From contig JXTB01000047.1 of NCBI GenBank assembly GCA_002914805.1, forward strand, positions 11,168 to 75,167: a stretch of 64,000 nucleotides of DNA. Direction: 5' to 3'. The translations under genes and the position numbers were made by a program. This document shows positions 32,778-45,698 of this stretch, in pieces. Positions within the stretch are counted from its first letter, which is position 1; each line of letters starts with the position of its first letter. Source of the stretch: Parasponia andersonii (lineage: Eukaryota; Streptophyta; Magnoliopsida; Rosales; Cannabaceae). The notes below the pieces were generated by a model. The model saw only the letters and a program-made list of their open reading frames with translations, had not been told where the DNA came from and searched no databases.

Positions 32778-35700
32778 TATAAACCTTGAGAAAAATCCTA
32801 GACTTGTAAAATTAGTTTAATAATTATTAATTGTAATGATCTTTTAATATTAGTGTATTCTCTTGAAAAATGAATTTATCATGATTCATTTTCTTGTCTA
32901 AAATTTCATTATGTATATTTAATTTCTTTGATCATAGAAATTGAGTAGTTATACACTAATAAATTTCATAAATATGTTGCAGTGAGATACACACAAGAAA
33001 GCTAAATTGAACTATGTACATAATTTCAAATATAAATTATTTTACAACATATATGGTTATTGTTATTAATGAGACGTAGGCTTAGTTAATTATATTTACT
33101 ATTGAGTCCTACATTATTTGAATTCAATAATCATTTATCTTGGCCCAATAAGTAATAGGAAAACCTAAGTTGAAATAAGTATTTCAAGTCCAAGTAATAA
33201 ATTAAAAAGTCATAAGTAATATATATGTATATATATATATAATAAAAGAAGAATTAATGTTGTAGCCATTAACATAGTTTAATAATGTGCATATATATTC
33301 ATCAATTCACTTATAAGAATAGAAAATAATGTAAAAGACCATTAACATATTTTATCTATATATTATCACCATTAAAATAAAAGAAATTCATTAATTATAT
33401 TAGAGAACAAAAAAAAATTAGATAAGTTATGTAGTCATGCATTAATTATTTTAATGGTATATCCATTATGTGAATTTTATAGATATTAAATGTAAATATG
33501 ATAAGATAATACATTTTTTTTTTTTAAGTAGATGATGTATAGTTAGGTTAATAAAATTAATTTAATTGCATGATGGAAAGATAATAAATTAAAAAATAAA
33601 ATTAGTTAAATGGGGATTATTATTAATATTTTTTGAATTAAAATTTAATTATATTTATGTACATAATTAGCCTATANGTTTTGTAAATTATAGCTATATG
33701 TGTACTTAATTTCTAAAAAGTTTCACTTTTATATCCTACTCTCATAATTTTAAAAAATCCTCTAACACAAGTTAGTCATTCTCTAAGAAAAGTTGTAAAA
33801 CAAATTCTATATAATTGGTTCTACAATTTCAAAGGGCAAATATTTTTATTTTTTATTGAAACTTTAAATACGAGTTCATATAATGTTAAGATTATTTTTG
33901 GAAAGTCTCATAATTTTTTGATGTCTATAAAATTAATTATAATTTTTGAAATATACAGTATTTCAATATTTCAAAATACAAAAATAAGTTCTAAGGTGTA
34001 ATTATAAGTAATTAAAGCACTATAAAATGCTCTATTTTAGAATTTTCAAATGTTTTACATAAGTTATTATATGTTAATAATGTGCTTTTAAGATTTTGAG
34101 TTTGTTAGATTTATAAAACATTTCCGAAAATTTAATGATTTTCGTTTAGTCACAGCTTTAACATTTTTATTATAAATTCTAAATTGGAAAAACAAAATGG
34201 TGATAAGTATTGTTTCTAAATTCTAAACCTTAATATTTAGATTTATTTTTATTTCATATGGATTCATGTAAATTTTTAGAATGAATAGAATTATGTACTA
34301 TAATATAGAATTCTTTAAGTATGCATTAAGCACCAAAATTCAATAATTTTAATATGAAATATTATTATAGGATTTACGTTGTGGATGTTTCAAACACGTA
34401 AAATAGGTCTCACTTGACTAATGATATCATATATTTATATATAAAATGAATGTTGATACATGAAAAATAAATAAATAAAGATTAAAAAAAAGGCACGTGA
34501 TTACAATAAAGTTAAGAGTGTGGTATTTCACTACAAGCACGAAGAACATTTTTTAAGGACTTAAGATAAGTACAGTCTCTTTTATAATATGAATAGTTTT
34601 AAAAGTATGTTTTGTATTGAAAAAAATATTTGAAATAATTAAATGTGATATTTTGCATGAATAAGAGATGTTTTGTTTTTCTTGTATATCTGTCTATGAT
34701 TATACATGTCTCCTATGATATTAAGATGAGACAAATTTAGTTTATAATATTGTTCATGACTTGATAGATATACTTTAGTTAAAGAAGTACCAAGAACAAG
34801 AAATATAAAGTTTGGGTTTAAAATATAGTACAACCATTTATATTAAAGAGGAGACTAAGAAAAATATAAGAATATAAAAGTATCGTACCAATCTCCGCTA
34901 GGTAAGGATTCTTAAGGGAAGATAAGAACGAAGTCCACTAGGTGAGAATTTTTGAGGAAAATATATTAAGTTTATGACCATTGGTATTTTAGTAGGGTTG
35001 CTCTCTTGATTTCCAGTTGGTAAGTGCGCATTCAATACGTACACATAAGAAACATAAAAGATTTTAAGATAACATATATGATAAAAGATTAGTTCATAAA
35101 ATATAAGTTAAAAGATAACATAAAGATGCAAAAATTAAATTTTCATAAAATGTTATTCGTGTGAAATATTTTATGAGTTGAATTGTACTTACTGAGTGAA
35201 ATCTCACGTAGTGTAAATATCTATGTTATAAGTACCAAAGATAAACAACCTTTGTTTTGAATGATGGATTGATCAGAATCGAGGTGGCGATAGATGCGAG
35301 GTACAGGTTTTGGGATACCTCCATAATAAATTCCATATATATTTTCTTCACTTTAAAAAAGATAGTTTACTTAAATGTGTAAGATTAAGTCTTATATTTC
35401 CTTAAGTTAATATCGAGATGATATATTTAAATATGAAAAGTTAATTTTAAGATTAACTATGCCTCTAAGATTAAGTAATTATTTCGCTATATACAGTATA
35501 ACCAATTTTATTTAAATATCCCTTTATAGAATATCATATACTATTTTGAAGCATATTTTCAATAATTAAACATTCATAAATAAATATTTTTTTAGCATCT
35601 AATATTTTGATTTAATTAAATGTAAGACTAAATGGGTTTTGTCAAAAAGACTTAAACCCGTCTAAGGAGAGCTCGGGATTTAAGAGGTCCGCTTGTGACC

Positions 35701-35897
35701 CCTTTCCTCACTTGAAAGCCTTTTCAGTTGTGCATTATTTAAACCTCGGAAAAAAAAATATAACATTTAACTGTCTTGAGAAGATTGTATAAATAAAAAA
35801 ATTATCATGAATTTTCATAATCCAAGTTTATGACCTTAAAAAAAAATAAATTATGAACATACATAAATGTCGGTCTTAAAAAAAGTCGGTTGTTACA
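32778..35897 (+). repeat. Solo LTR P (3120 bp)
   Basis: Flanked by TTAAC at 32773-32777 and 35898-35902. It starts TATAAACCTTGAG (TG altered to TA) and ends GTCGGTTGTTACA. It is collinear with Q and, inverted, with R and S: shared blocks are the 5' 'gtagttatacactaa..aattt', the 'cttatcttggcccaataagtaatagg' region, a TATA region ~0.9 kb from the start (33668-33677, where one base is N), and the 'gaggtccgcttgtgacccc' block near 35680. No internal retrotransposon region adjoins it. Confidence 0.88.
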
Positions 35898-36099
35898 TTA
35901 ACATACATCAAAGTTGTACCAACGAGCACTTCTCAAGTATTTCACTGCAAGAATTTACTTAGTAAATGATGTTTAATAATCACAAGAAAATTATAACAAG
36001 TGTTTAAGAATCTTAACTTGGTCCTCCACCCCTTTTTTTCGAAACAATTTATACTCAACTATGAATGCACATAAAACTTTAATATAAATGATATAGAGT

Positions 36100-36655
36100 C
36101 ATATTATTATTGATTATTTAATTTTACGAGGAGATAGGTGTTGAACGAAACTGAGGATATCATAATCGGGATGTTTATTGTCGGTGTTATTATTGAAATA
36201 AAAGATATTGCTTTAGCGAATTGTAATATTGTAATATAAGGAACTGTTCTGTATTTTGACTTGTTTGGTACAACATTAAAGTTATTTATTCGATATATTT
36301 CTCCTTTTGTTATTTGTGACAAGATATGATCTGCATCTCGAGCTTTAATTATTCCACGGATTGGTTCGTATTATATTTTACAAAAAACTGTTTAGTTATT
36401 ATACGATGTCTTATTAAAATTAAATAATAGAACATGTATATGTTCAATATATTAAATTGAAATAAAGTATGATATAAAGTAATTTGATGTTACTTTCTTA
36501 CCTTATGATCAATTAAAATACAATCAAGACTTATCAAGCGTTCTGTTGTAAAATTATTGTTATATTAGAGCTTGTTGATATGCACTTTAATTATTCTATT
36601 AATCACGTTTGGTCTAAGAGATCGTATCGGTATTGCGATTTTATATCTTTTTCTT
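36100..36655 (-). pseudogene. Helitron RPA-like gene, 5' part (DUF223)
   Basis: The minus strand shows TTERLISLDCILIDHK (about 36535-36485), the first strands of DUF223/RPA1 N-terminal OB folds, then GIIKARDADHILSQITKGEI and YRINNFNVVPNKSKYRT (about 36345-36240), strongly DUF223-like. After a frameshift the frame ends near HPDYDILSFVQHLSPRKI (36170-36115). It lies just downstream of the helicase end, where the RPA gene of plant Helitrons is usually found. The continuation is at 30477-28965, beyond LTR P. Confidence 0.7.
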
Positions 36656-36904
36656 TTTTTTATCTACAAAAAAATTAGTAAGATGTAGATAATATTAAGA
36701 ATATTTGGAAATTTTATATATAAAAAGGTTTTGTCAATACATATATAAATTTTTATTGAAATCATACTTTAATATATAAATTAATAATATAATTTTTATA
36801 CTTATACAATCTTATATAAAATTTCTTTGTAAATAATATTTTTAATATGATTTGGATATTTACTGATGGATTTATTTATATATATATATATAAATATATA
36901 GTTT

Positions 36905-37415
36905 TTTAGGAGCTGTTACTTGTAATAAGACTACATATAATTGATCGTGTCTAAAGATTTCATATTCTAACTAAATACCAACTTTATTTAGTGATTATCC
37001 TTAATTTTTATTTATTGTCATTGCATAACAAGCTTTTACAAGAAATTGACATTGTTTAAACTAAATGGCTATTCGGACTCATTTATAATCATTTCTATTA
37101 CTGGAATATATATTTTTTCGTTTTCATTATTTAAATTTATAATTTAACCTTCTCTATGATTATTGTGTAATGATAAGTTTTATTCCCTTACATAATCCCA
37201 TTGAATGATTTCAATTTCGTAATAATATTATAGGAACTCCAACTTTAAGATTTAATTCATGCGATAGTATGCCATTAAAATGTAAAGTACGTAAAATTCT
37301 TGGAGATATAAGAGATTAAGATCATCAATATTTTTAATTGAGGCTATTATTATATCATACTATAATAAATTTTTTATTTATTAGGTATTAAAGATAATAT
37401 ATATGTATTTATATC
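36905..37415 (-). pseudogene. Helitron helicase, C-terminal part
   Basis: The minus strand reads INTYILSLIPNK, LRTLHFNGILSHELNLKVG, VPIILLRN, CYAMTINKN (Pif1 motif V region) and LYVVLLQVTAP (ending near 36910, in place of the usual LYVALSRVTS). These are the terminal motifs of Pif1-like Helitron helicases, which unwind DNA during rolling-circle transposition. Many stops. The part that precedes it is at 40866 and above, across LTR Q. Confidence 0.82.
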
Positions 37416-37420
37416 GTTAG

Positions 37421-40400
37421 TGTAATACTAAGTTTGTTACTTAGCCTAAAATTTTACTGTGTTTATTTAAATTATTTAATCACATAAATTAAATAGTTAT
37501 GCACTAACAAATTTTATGAAGATGGTTGCAGTGGAATACATACATGAAAGCCAAGTTTAACCACATGTGCTTGATAAAAAGATAAAAAAAAATATGCATT
37601 TCCAAATTCATGCATATAATTATTGTTTTAAGTATTGAGTGTTTGATTAATTAATTTTAATATTAACCTCCTAATATGCTAAATTAATAAGTAATCTTGA
37701 TTTCTTTTTCAAATATATGATAATAGAATAGTTAGTATATATATATATATATATATGTATTTAAGTTTGATTAGATATATAATATGGCATATATGACTAC
37801 TAATATTATTAATATAGTATAGATTTAATTAATTATGATTGCTATTGGGGTCTAAATTTAGTCCAATAAGAGAATCCAAATTGAAGCTGTTAATGTAGCT
37901 TATTTGTATTTGGATGCTAAATGTTTTAGCTCAATAATCACTTATCTTGATATAAGAAAGCCCAAATTAAAAATTCTAATAATTCTACCTCAAATTATAG
38001 ATTAAATATTATATATATATATTTGATTTAATAGAGTAACTTTTAAAAAAAAAAAAAAAGAGAAAAAGAGAAAAGAAAAGAGGGAAAAGAAAAGAATAAT
38101 TGACAACCTTTGCTAAGTTGGCAATAAATTATAGTATGATTATTTTTATCATTTGTATACTATTACTTTGTTAATAGTGGAGTTGGCAAAACACGTTATG
38201 AGTTTACATCCACTAGCTATTAAAGCAAAAAAAATTAATTAATAATATTAGAAAACAAAATAAATTTTGAAAAGTGTAAAAATGGTATGATTTAATACAT
38301 TAACTATTTGAAAGGTGCATTGATTATATTGATTAAATGGATACTAAATGTAAAGATAATGTTGTTGACATATTATGTAGCCACATGTTGTTATCAAATA
38401 TTATACTACTCTTATAAGTGGAAGAGCATAATGGAAATTAATTAATTTCATGTTCAAAATATAACAAATAAAAAAAACAGAATAAAGTTAAGTGGTGTAA
38501 TTATTATTAACTTAAAAAAATATATATTTTATATTCACAATAAGCCTATAAATAAGACACTATCTTGTAACCATAATCTACTTTCCTTATATATTTCTCT
38601 CTACCTCTCTTTCTCTAATAATTATGGTAGTCTATAAAGATTTCAAGAAGTTCTCTAAAATTTTCTTTAAGATTCAAGAAAAAAGTAATTCTTAGAACTC
38701 GTAGTCTTTCAACATTAGTATACTTTACTACACTTAAGTTCAAATTCAATATATTATACCCAAAGTTAAAAATTTTGTTAAGGTCTAAACTTTTTTATGG
38801 AAAGTTTTTCTATATATCTATTTACTTTCTTGAAAGTTTTACATTTATATCTTACTCCTATGATTTTATAGAACTCTTTTTATATATATTGGTTGTCACA
38901 TAAGAAAAGCTGAAAAATAAATTTTATCGAGTTTGTTCAATGATTTTAGAGGGTAAACATTTTTAATTTGAGTTGAAAAATTTAAAAACATATTCATATA
39001 TATATATATATATATATATATGTTAACTCATATTCTGGAACGTTTTGTGATGTGATGATCTTATTTCTAATCATTATTAAATTTTTTTTTATATTGCCTT
39101 TGTAACTAGTAAATCTGATTCTTTTGTTTATCTAAAATATTATTCTTAAAATCTTATCCTATTAATCTTATTTTGGTTTGAAACTTTTATTAGATACTAA
39201 TATATATATGTCATAAGAGAGTCAAAATATTTTTATAATTTTTGACAATATTTATAATTAATTATAATTTTCAAAATAACATATGGTTTTGTAAGTTTAG
39301 TGTTGTCATGAATTTTAAGATATAATTTTAAGGAGTATATACACTATGTAATAGTATAATTTTGAATCCCTAATTTTTGTCTATGTGTAAAAGTTTGTTA
39401 GAGGTACTCTCTTAAAATATCAAGATTTTTGAGTATATAAAAATAATTCTATAAAATTCAAGAATGGTTTAGTACTTTAATAGTTTTTATCAAATTTCAA
39501 TTTATAGATTAGAAATTAGTAAAAGCATACCAAAACATATTTAAAAAAATTCTAATTAATTTTTTATAACTTTATTTTTATGATATAATATTATCAGTAA
39601 AGTTTCAAAGTAAATGGAGTTTTGTACTAGAATCTAAAATTCTTTAAATATGCACTACTTGTTGAAATTTTTACAGTTTTTAGTTATATATATTATGAAA
39701 CATGATTTTATAGTTGTATGATATGAGTATTTTTTTTATAAGACATATAAATATATTTCTAGTAACATGTATTAATATACATAATGAATAATGTTGAATG
39801 AATATTAATAAAAAAGGATAAAAAAAGACATATAGTTATAACAAAGTCGAATATGTGGAATTTCACTACAAGCACAAACAAAATTTTGTAAGGATCTAAG
39901 GTAAGTAAATCTCACTCTATGTATTTATATAAAAATTTATATACTATTTTGATGTAATTATGATTATACTAATATGTTTTTATATGTTATGTAATAATAG
40001 TTGCATTAAGTATGTAAATATGTCATGAACATATACATACATAATTGCACGAAAAAAAATTATGATTTTCAATGAATTTTTTTTTTAAGTACTATGTCCA
40101 AAACTAAGTTTGAAGAATAACATTTCTTTAAGTGTATGTTATGTTCTTGAAAAAAGTGTGAGCAACTGACTGATTTACCCACTGTCACTATGTTAATAAC
40201 GAAAGTTTAAACTATGATGCTACTCATTGTAATACGATAGCTATATGGGATCCAAATAGCTATAGAGTTACATATGCATTTCATAACACTACTTTTATGG
40301 TCTATCACTTCTGATAGATTTGACATTATACTATGTTGAGCTCAAATATGAAAAGTTTATGAGAAGAAAATATTCATAAATAAGATGTTTCAAAAAAAAA

Positions 40401-40860
40401 GGGATATATAGTTATGGTTCTAAAATTGTACTATTTATGTAACATGACATTCATCGCATGCATGAGATTTATTTATTGGGCGCAAGCTCATTCTATTCAT
40501 TTAAATTTTCTAGATGAGCAATAACTCCTATTGGAGGATGGTTAGCAGTAGTAGAATCCTAAATGGCAATAAAATATTTTAAGCATTTTTATGTTCTTAC
40601 TTTTAAGTACTTAATTATTTAACCAAAAATGAGCGTGGTTTTATTTTTATGAAGTGTATGAATTTAATTTCTATGTTGAGGCTTAATTTTAATTATGAAG
40701 TAAAATAAATCTTCATTAAAAAATATTTCTTTAATTTAATTACGAATAGTAACATTTAAAAGAAAATGAAATTTAAAAAAAAAAATTGACCGATCTTTCA
40801 CTTTAACCTTATAAGATAAAACTATAAACTGATATTTTTTTTAATCTAGATTTACGCAAT
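37421..40860 (+). repeat. Solo LTR Q (about 3440 bp) inside the helicase
   Basis: GTTAG occurs at 37416-37420 and 40861-40865. It starts TGTAATACTAAG. Its end, 'tctagatttacgcaat', is a degraded version of the family end 'gtcgggtcgttaca'. The TATA box TATAAATA is at 38547-38554, ~1.1 kb from the start, and a transcribed-type CT-rich stretch follows. The helicase frame reads through from KIADSN to INTYIL when the insert and one duplication are removed, which supports the limits. Confidence 0.82.
38547..38554 (+). promoter_or_regulatory. TATA box of LTR Q
   Basis: CCTATAAATAAG lies at the same relative position as TATTTATA (minus) in R (50572-50579) and S (57890-57897), each about 0.9-1.1 kb from the LTR 5' end. 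It marks the U3/R boundary region of this LTR family. Confidence 0.6.
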
Positions 40861-40865
40861 GTTAG

Positions 40866-43777
40866 AATCAGCTATTTTATTTATTGGAGTTATTATTGCT
40901 CTATGCCATATATTGTCAATATTATCAAAGTTTTTGGCAAAATCATCATATATCAAATTTGAAATTTTTTCGATTGGATTTTATTTATATTGTATTATTT
41001 ATTTTTCTCATATTTTAATCCATGTAATATCTTCATTTTTAGGATCTCTTCCTTCTTTTGCAATACAATTTCCAACATTTAATATCCATTTTTAAAATTT
41101 TAAATTTTTTTTTCTTATTCTGTGATATTTAGATTTTTTTAATCTCATATTTTCTATTAAGAATAATAATTTGAAATTTGGTCATAAGTAGGAGTTATTT
41201 ATACTTACGTTTTCTTCTTTTATTCTAGCAAGGATAATTGATAAAATTTGCTGAAAATCACCACCTATTATAATTGTTATTCTACCAAAAGATTGGTCAA
41301 AATTATTTTTTAAATCGTATAGTATTTTATCTAAAGCTTCAAAACAATATTTATTATTCATCGACACTTCATCCTATAATATTAATGATGTTTTTTCAAT
41401 TCATTTCGCTAATTAAGTTACTTTTTTGATATGGCAAATAGAAAATTTATCTGTTGATAAAGGTATTCAAATCCTTGAGTATTCAAATCCTTGAGTATAC
41501 AGCTCTGTCTTTAGGTAATAGTAACAAAGTTATTCCAGACGATGTAACAACTAAAATAATTCAATTATTTGATCTAATTTTTGTAATAATTGTATTCCAT
41601 AAATAAGTATTTTCAGTGCCTCTATGCCCATAAATAAAAAGTAAGTTTTGTACTTTATTGTTTAATGATTACATAATTTGTTCACAAATATAGCGTTGTT
41701 CATTATTTAATTTTTTCCCTAAAACAATGTTTTTTTCTTTTAATTTATTAATGTCATAGTCTAGCTCTTCTCACAAAAATTTATTATTTAAATCATCAAT
41801 TAATATTCCTGTCAGTAAAAGTAAATTAAAATTTGTTAAAATTGATGAATTTAGGTTTAATTGCTTTTATAGTTTATATTATACATAGTTGTATAATTCG
41901 TTTTCAGGAATTTGAAAGTCTAGATTATTTTGAATAAAGCTTTAATTCTGTGTAAAATATCTTCTGTCATAAGTTTCTAATGATTTTTAAGTAATGTTGT
42001 TGGATTATTTATATTATAAAATAATAAAATTTTGGTAAATAATTGTCATAATTGATGTTGTGTTAACCAAAATGAGGCTTCTAGTATCGATTCATTCCAT
42101 TCTTTATCATCTTCCAATAAACTTAATATATTGCATGTTGCTTGATTTGTTGAATATGTTATACCATTAATGGTTCGTATAGATTCGAAGCTTGTTACAC
42201 CTTTTCGATGATTTAATAATAATTTTAAATAATATAATTCTCCAGAATTTGGGTGGACATAAAAAGTTCATCCAAATGAATATTCTAATTTTCTAAGAGT
42301 CCAAATCTTGTCTTTATTATTCTATACGTATTTAGTGGGAAATTATATATATGAAAGTTTTCTAACTTCTATATTAATTTTATTTATTTCCAACTATTCT
42401 GTTACAGTGGTTCTTTGAATTTTTGGTTGTCTGATATATTATTAAGATGTTGATTTGAATGAAAAGTTATATTTTGCATGTGTGGTAAATGAATTATTAA
42501 TCTTTGTATTACTAGATTTCTATGATATATAGGATATTCATATAATCTCTACATATCTTCATATGTTGTTATATACTAACAGCTAATATAATTTTTTATT
42601 TCATCTATTTCTTTTAAATAGTTTGTTCAGATTGTTTTATGCATATATTGTCTATTATTATGCTTTTGTATTATCTGGGCATTTTGATAAATATTTTATT
42701 AAAATCGATTGTGAACATATTTCAATATTTATATGAGTACAAAATTTTAAATATAAGTCTTTATTATAAAGAATTACAAATTTATCGTCCAATTTAGTAT
42801 TTGTTTTATGCGTAAAATGTTGTATTTTTGCATTTAGAGTTGATAAATCTCTATAATTGTTTCGTCTTTAAATTCTTTGGAAAATTTTTTAGAACAAATT
42901 GAATTTTTTATATATGGACCATTTGTTTAGGCAACACTACATGGTCCATGTATCATGAATTCTACTGTGGTACTATATTCTTCTAGATTTTTTTTCATAA
43001 TCTAGTATTTCAGCTAATATAAATTTATCAATTTGTGATAGTTCAGATAATTTTTTATTAGGATATAGCGAGAATAGAAAGTGGCAATAAGGTAGATCTC
43101 GCTTCTGGAATTCAACAATGTATAGATTTATGTTTCAAAATAACCATAAAAAATAAAAGAAAGATGTTAGTTTTAATGAAGAATATAAATTAATATTTTA
43201 TGTTATGTATTTTGTTTTATTAAATTAAGTAATATTGTCTTACCTACGATAATTGTTTCGAAGACTTTCCCAGTTTTAATAGTAGATAAAATTTAGTTTA
43301 ATTTCATCTTAAAGATTTTTGTAATAATATCTAGTCCGTTTTTAAGTTTTTTACTAGGAATTTTATTTAAGACACATGTAATTTTGAGCTACATAAGATT
43401 ACATGTAAATATTATGAATAAAATAGGATTTCCATACTATCTATATATTGTCATTGCATTTTATTAATTTTGGATCATATATTGTGGACTTCTGGCAGGA
43501 AGAATAACTTTTTTACTAATTTCTCTAGCATTTGTATTGCCTTTGGTAATAGCATCTTTGACGTCTTGATAAATTTCATATATTAAATTGTTTTGATTTT
43601 TTCTAACATAATCTAGTCGCTCTTCTTTAACAGAAGCATATGCATCGACTACATATTATTGTTAAAAGTCTTTCCCTTTTAAACAAAGTATTATTTACAT
43701 TTTCTCGTCGTTGTAGTTGATAACAGTATAATACTCTCATAGATATTCTGCTTGTAGAAGGTTATGTTAGCTATTGT
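40866..43777 (-). pseudogene. Helitron Rep catalytic region and helicase, N-terminal part
   Basis: In minus-strand order: VVDAYASVKEERLDYVRKNQ and ISKKVILPARSPQYMIQN (43650-43450); FIIFTCN (43400); VEFQKRDLPYCH (43110-43075), the HUH motif with its first His changed to Tyr; VEFMIHGPCSVA (42965-42930); HINIEICSQSILIKYL (42735-42690), followed by a Cys where the second catalytic Tyr is expected; LLLNHRKGVTSFESIRTING (42230-42170); LLEDDKEWNESILEASFWL; a decayed Walker A FIYGHRGTENT near 41620; NKYCFEALDKIL (41350) and IIIGGDFQQIL (41270-41240); IITPINKIADSN (40897-40862). RepHel proteins nick and unwind DNA for rolling-circle transposition; this one is inactive. Confidence 0.85.
41460..41500. 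repeat. Short tandem duplication in the helicase, 2 x 16 bp
   Basis: 'tattcaaatccttgag' is repeated directly, a small slippage event in the dead coding sequence. Confidence 0.85.
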
Positions 43778-43782
43778 TAGTC

Positions 43783-45559
43783 CAAGATTGACAACTTAAA
43801 AGGGGGGTGAATTGGGTTTTAAAATATGTAAAGAAACTTTTCAATTATTTAAAACTATAAACCTCTATTTTGAAACTTTGAGGTTAAATGAACAATAATA
43901 CCAAACATATAACAATAATAGTAAGAATATTAAGTACACTAAATATTAAATACTCAATTAAATAGCTTGCAATACAGTAAAGAGTGTACGGATAGAGAAA
44001 GTATAAACTCGATTTTTACAAGGTTCGACAAATACAATGGTTTGTCTACATCCTCGGTCCTCAGTAACTTGCGTTGAGCTTCCACTATTCGGATCAAGAT
44101 TGTGGACTTGACTGACCATTGTATAAATGGAGTGAATTCTTTTTAAGCTCGCCCAACCTTTACAATAGTCTTGAATCTGGCTATAGTACACATAACCACG
44201 GATTTGTTTGACTTCAGTGCTAATCCTCACCTACACGGATTAGTTAGACAATGGTGTCAATCTCACTAACTCACAGGTTGTTTAGACTCTGGTGAAAACC
44301 TCACCTACACTCATGTTATTTAGATTCCAGTGTCAACCTCACTTAAAATAGATGTTTTGAATCTAGTGGCAACCTTACCTATACACGGATTATTTATGAC
44401 TCTGGTGTCAACCTCATCTCACACTCAATATTTTTCAAAATAAGAGTGAACACACTCACAAACTCTCTTCACAAAATAATAAATATAATTTTAGCTTAGG
44501 AGATTTGAGAACAATGCACAATAAATGTTCTTGAATTAGCTCAATATCATTTTAAAGTTAATTCAATATAGAAATATATTTTTGCACCTTGAAAGTAGCA
44601 GAATGACAATTTAGGTTTATGTAAAATCTTTTTCAAGTGTTAAAATAGCTTCTATTTAGAAACATGATTGAAACCTAGCCATTTATAACAATTAAATACA
44701 TTTTCTGTCATTTTCCATAGACTAAAAGTGAGTTTTTGGTACACTAAAAATACTAGCCGCTGGTAGTCCTTTTTTAACAGTCGAATTTTAACGGTAACAT
44801 TTTTGTTGCTGCCAATTTCGGTAGACCGATGGAATTTTCGATAGACTGAAAAGTCCTGCTTATTTTAGCAGTTTTAGCATTTGGCTATTTTTCAGATTTT
44901 GACAGCTTTTGCCATCTTTTAGAAACTGACTTCTAAACTTGTTTTAAACATTTTAAAAATATTAGAAATCAATTTGAAAAGAGTATTTTGGCTATTATAA
45001 ATTTATTTTAGTTTCACAAAGATATTTAACAATAACTTAGAAAGTATTTGTACCAAAACATATTCTAGTTTGTAAGTAAAAAAAGTTTTTTAGCCTATAT
45101 CAAATAGTCATGACTTCAAATGAATTTGTAATATATTTAAACTTAAGAAATCATGTTTTAAATATTTTACCCATTCAAAATTATTATTTTCTATTTTCAA
45201 ACTTCTATAATAAAATAATAATTTTAAGCTAAAGATAGTTTGAAAACTCTTTTGAAAGTATGAGCCAATGTAAAGAGAATTTATTTGCAATGAACTAAAT
45301 CAAATGCAAGACTAAATATGAGATATACCTTATCTAAGTCATGGTCTTGTATCTTGATTGTCCAACTTCAAGTCTGATTCTAATAGGTCTATTATGCATC
45401 CATCTTTAAGCTTGATTCCTTGATCAACTTGAGTTAGAACTTTTAAAGCCATTTTAATACACACTCAAGTTAAATTATTAGTACTAAATCAAATGTTTGT
45501 TATCTTCAAAATAAGAGTGAGTAAAATTGAAACCTCAATTTCTCAAAATGTTATTTTCC
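43783..45559. repeat. Non-coding repeat A inside the Helitron Rep gene
   Basis: The repeat begins near 'acttaaaaggggggtgaattggg' and ends near 'ttatcttcaaaataagagtgag...tttctcaa'. Its 3' ~800 bp (44.73-45.56 kb) match 54.74-55.35 kb plus 58.91-59.0 kb. It has no coding capacity. The middle (44020-44420) carries short repeated phrases ('acctcacctacac', 'ggtgtcaacctcac'). TAGTC at 43778-43782 and 45560-45564 is a weak candidate target duplication. The TE class is undecided. Confidence 0.6.
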
Positions 45560-45564
45560 TAGTC

Positions 45565-45698
45565 TACCTATATTTTATTTTAAATCGATTTATAACTATC
45601 TTCTCCATATGGAAATAAGAGTGGATATTATAATGTCATATAAGATGAATGTAATTCTGTGATTCTTTGTAAATTATTTGTTTTATCTTGAATTATAA
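45565..45698 (-). pseudogene. Short Helitron Rep piece between repeat A and LTR R
   Basis: The minus strand reads DKTNNLQRITELHSSYMTL and YPLLFPYGEDSYKSI, the highly conserved Helitron Rep N-terminal motif (usually R.SELHPSYL.LQYPLLFPYGE). It links the pieces at 51473 and 43777. Confidence 0.85.

Noticed and set aside
40859..41095. Plus-strand frame resembling a small membrane protein
   Set aside because: The opposite strand encodes ordered Helitron helicase motifs here; the hydrophobic frame is its complement in AT-rich sequence.
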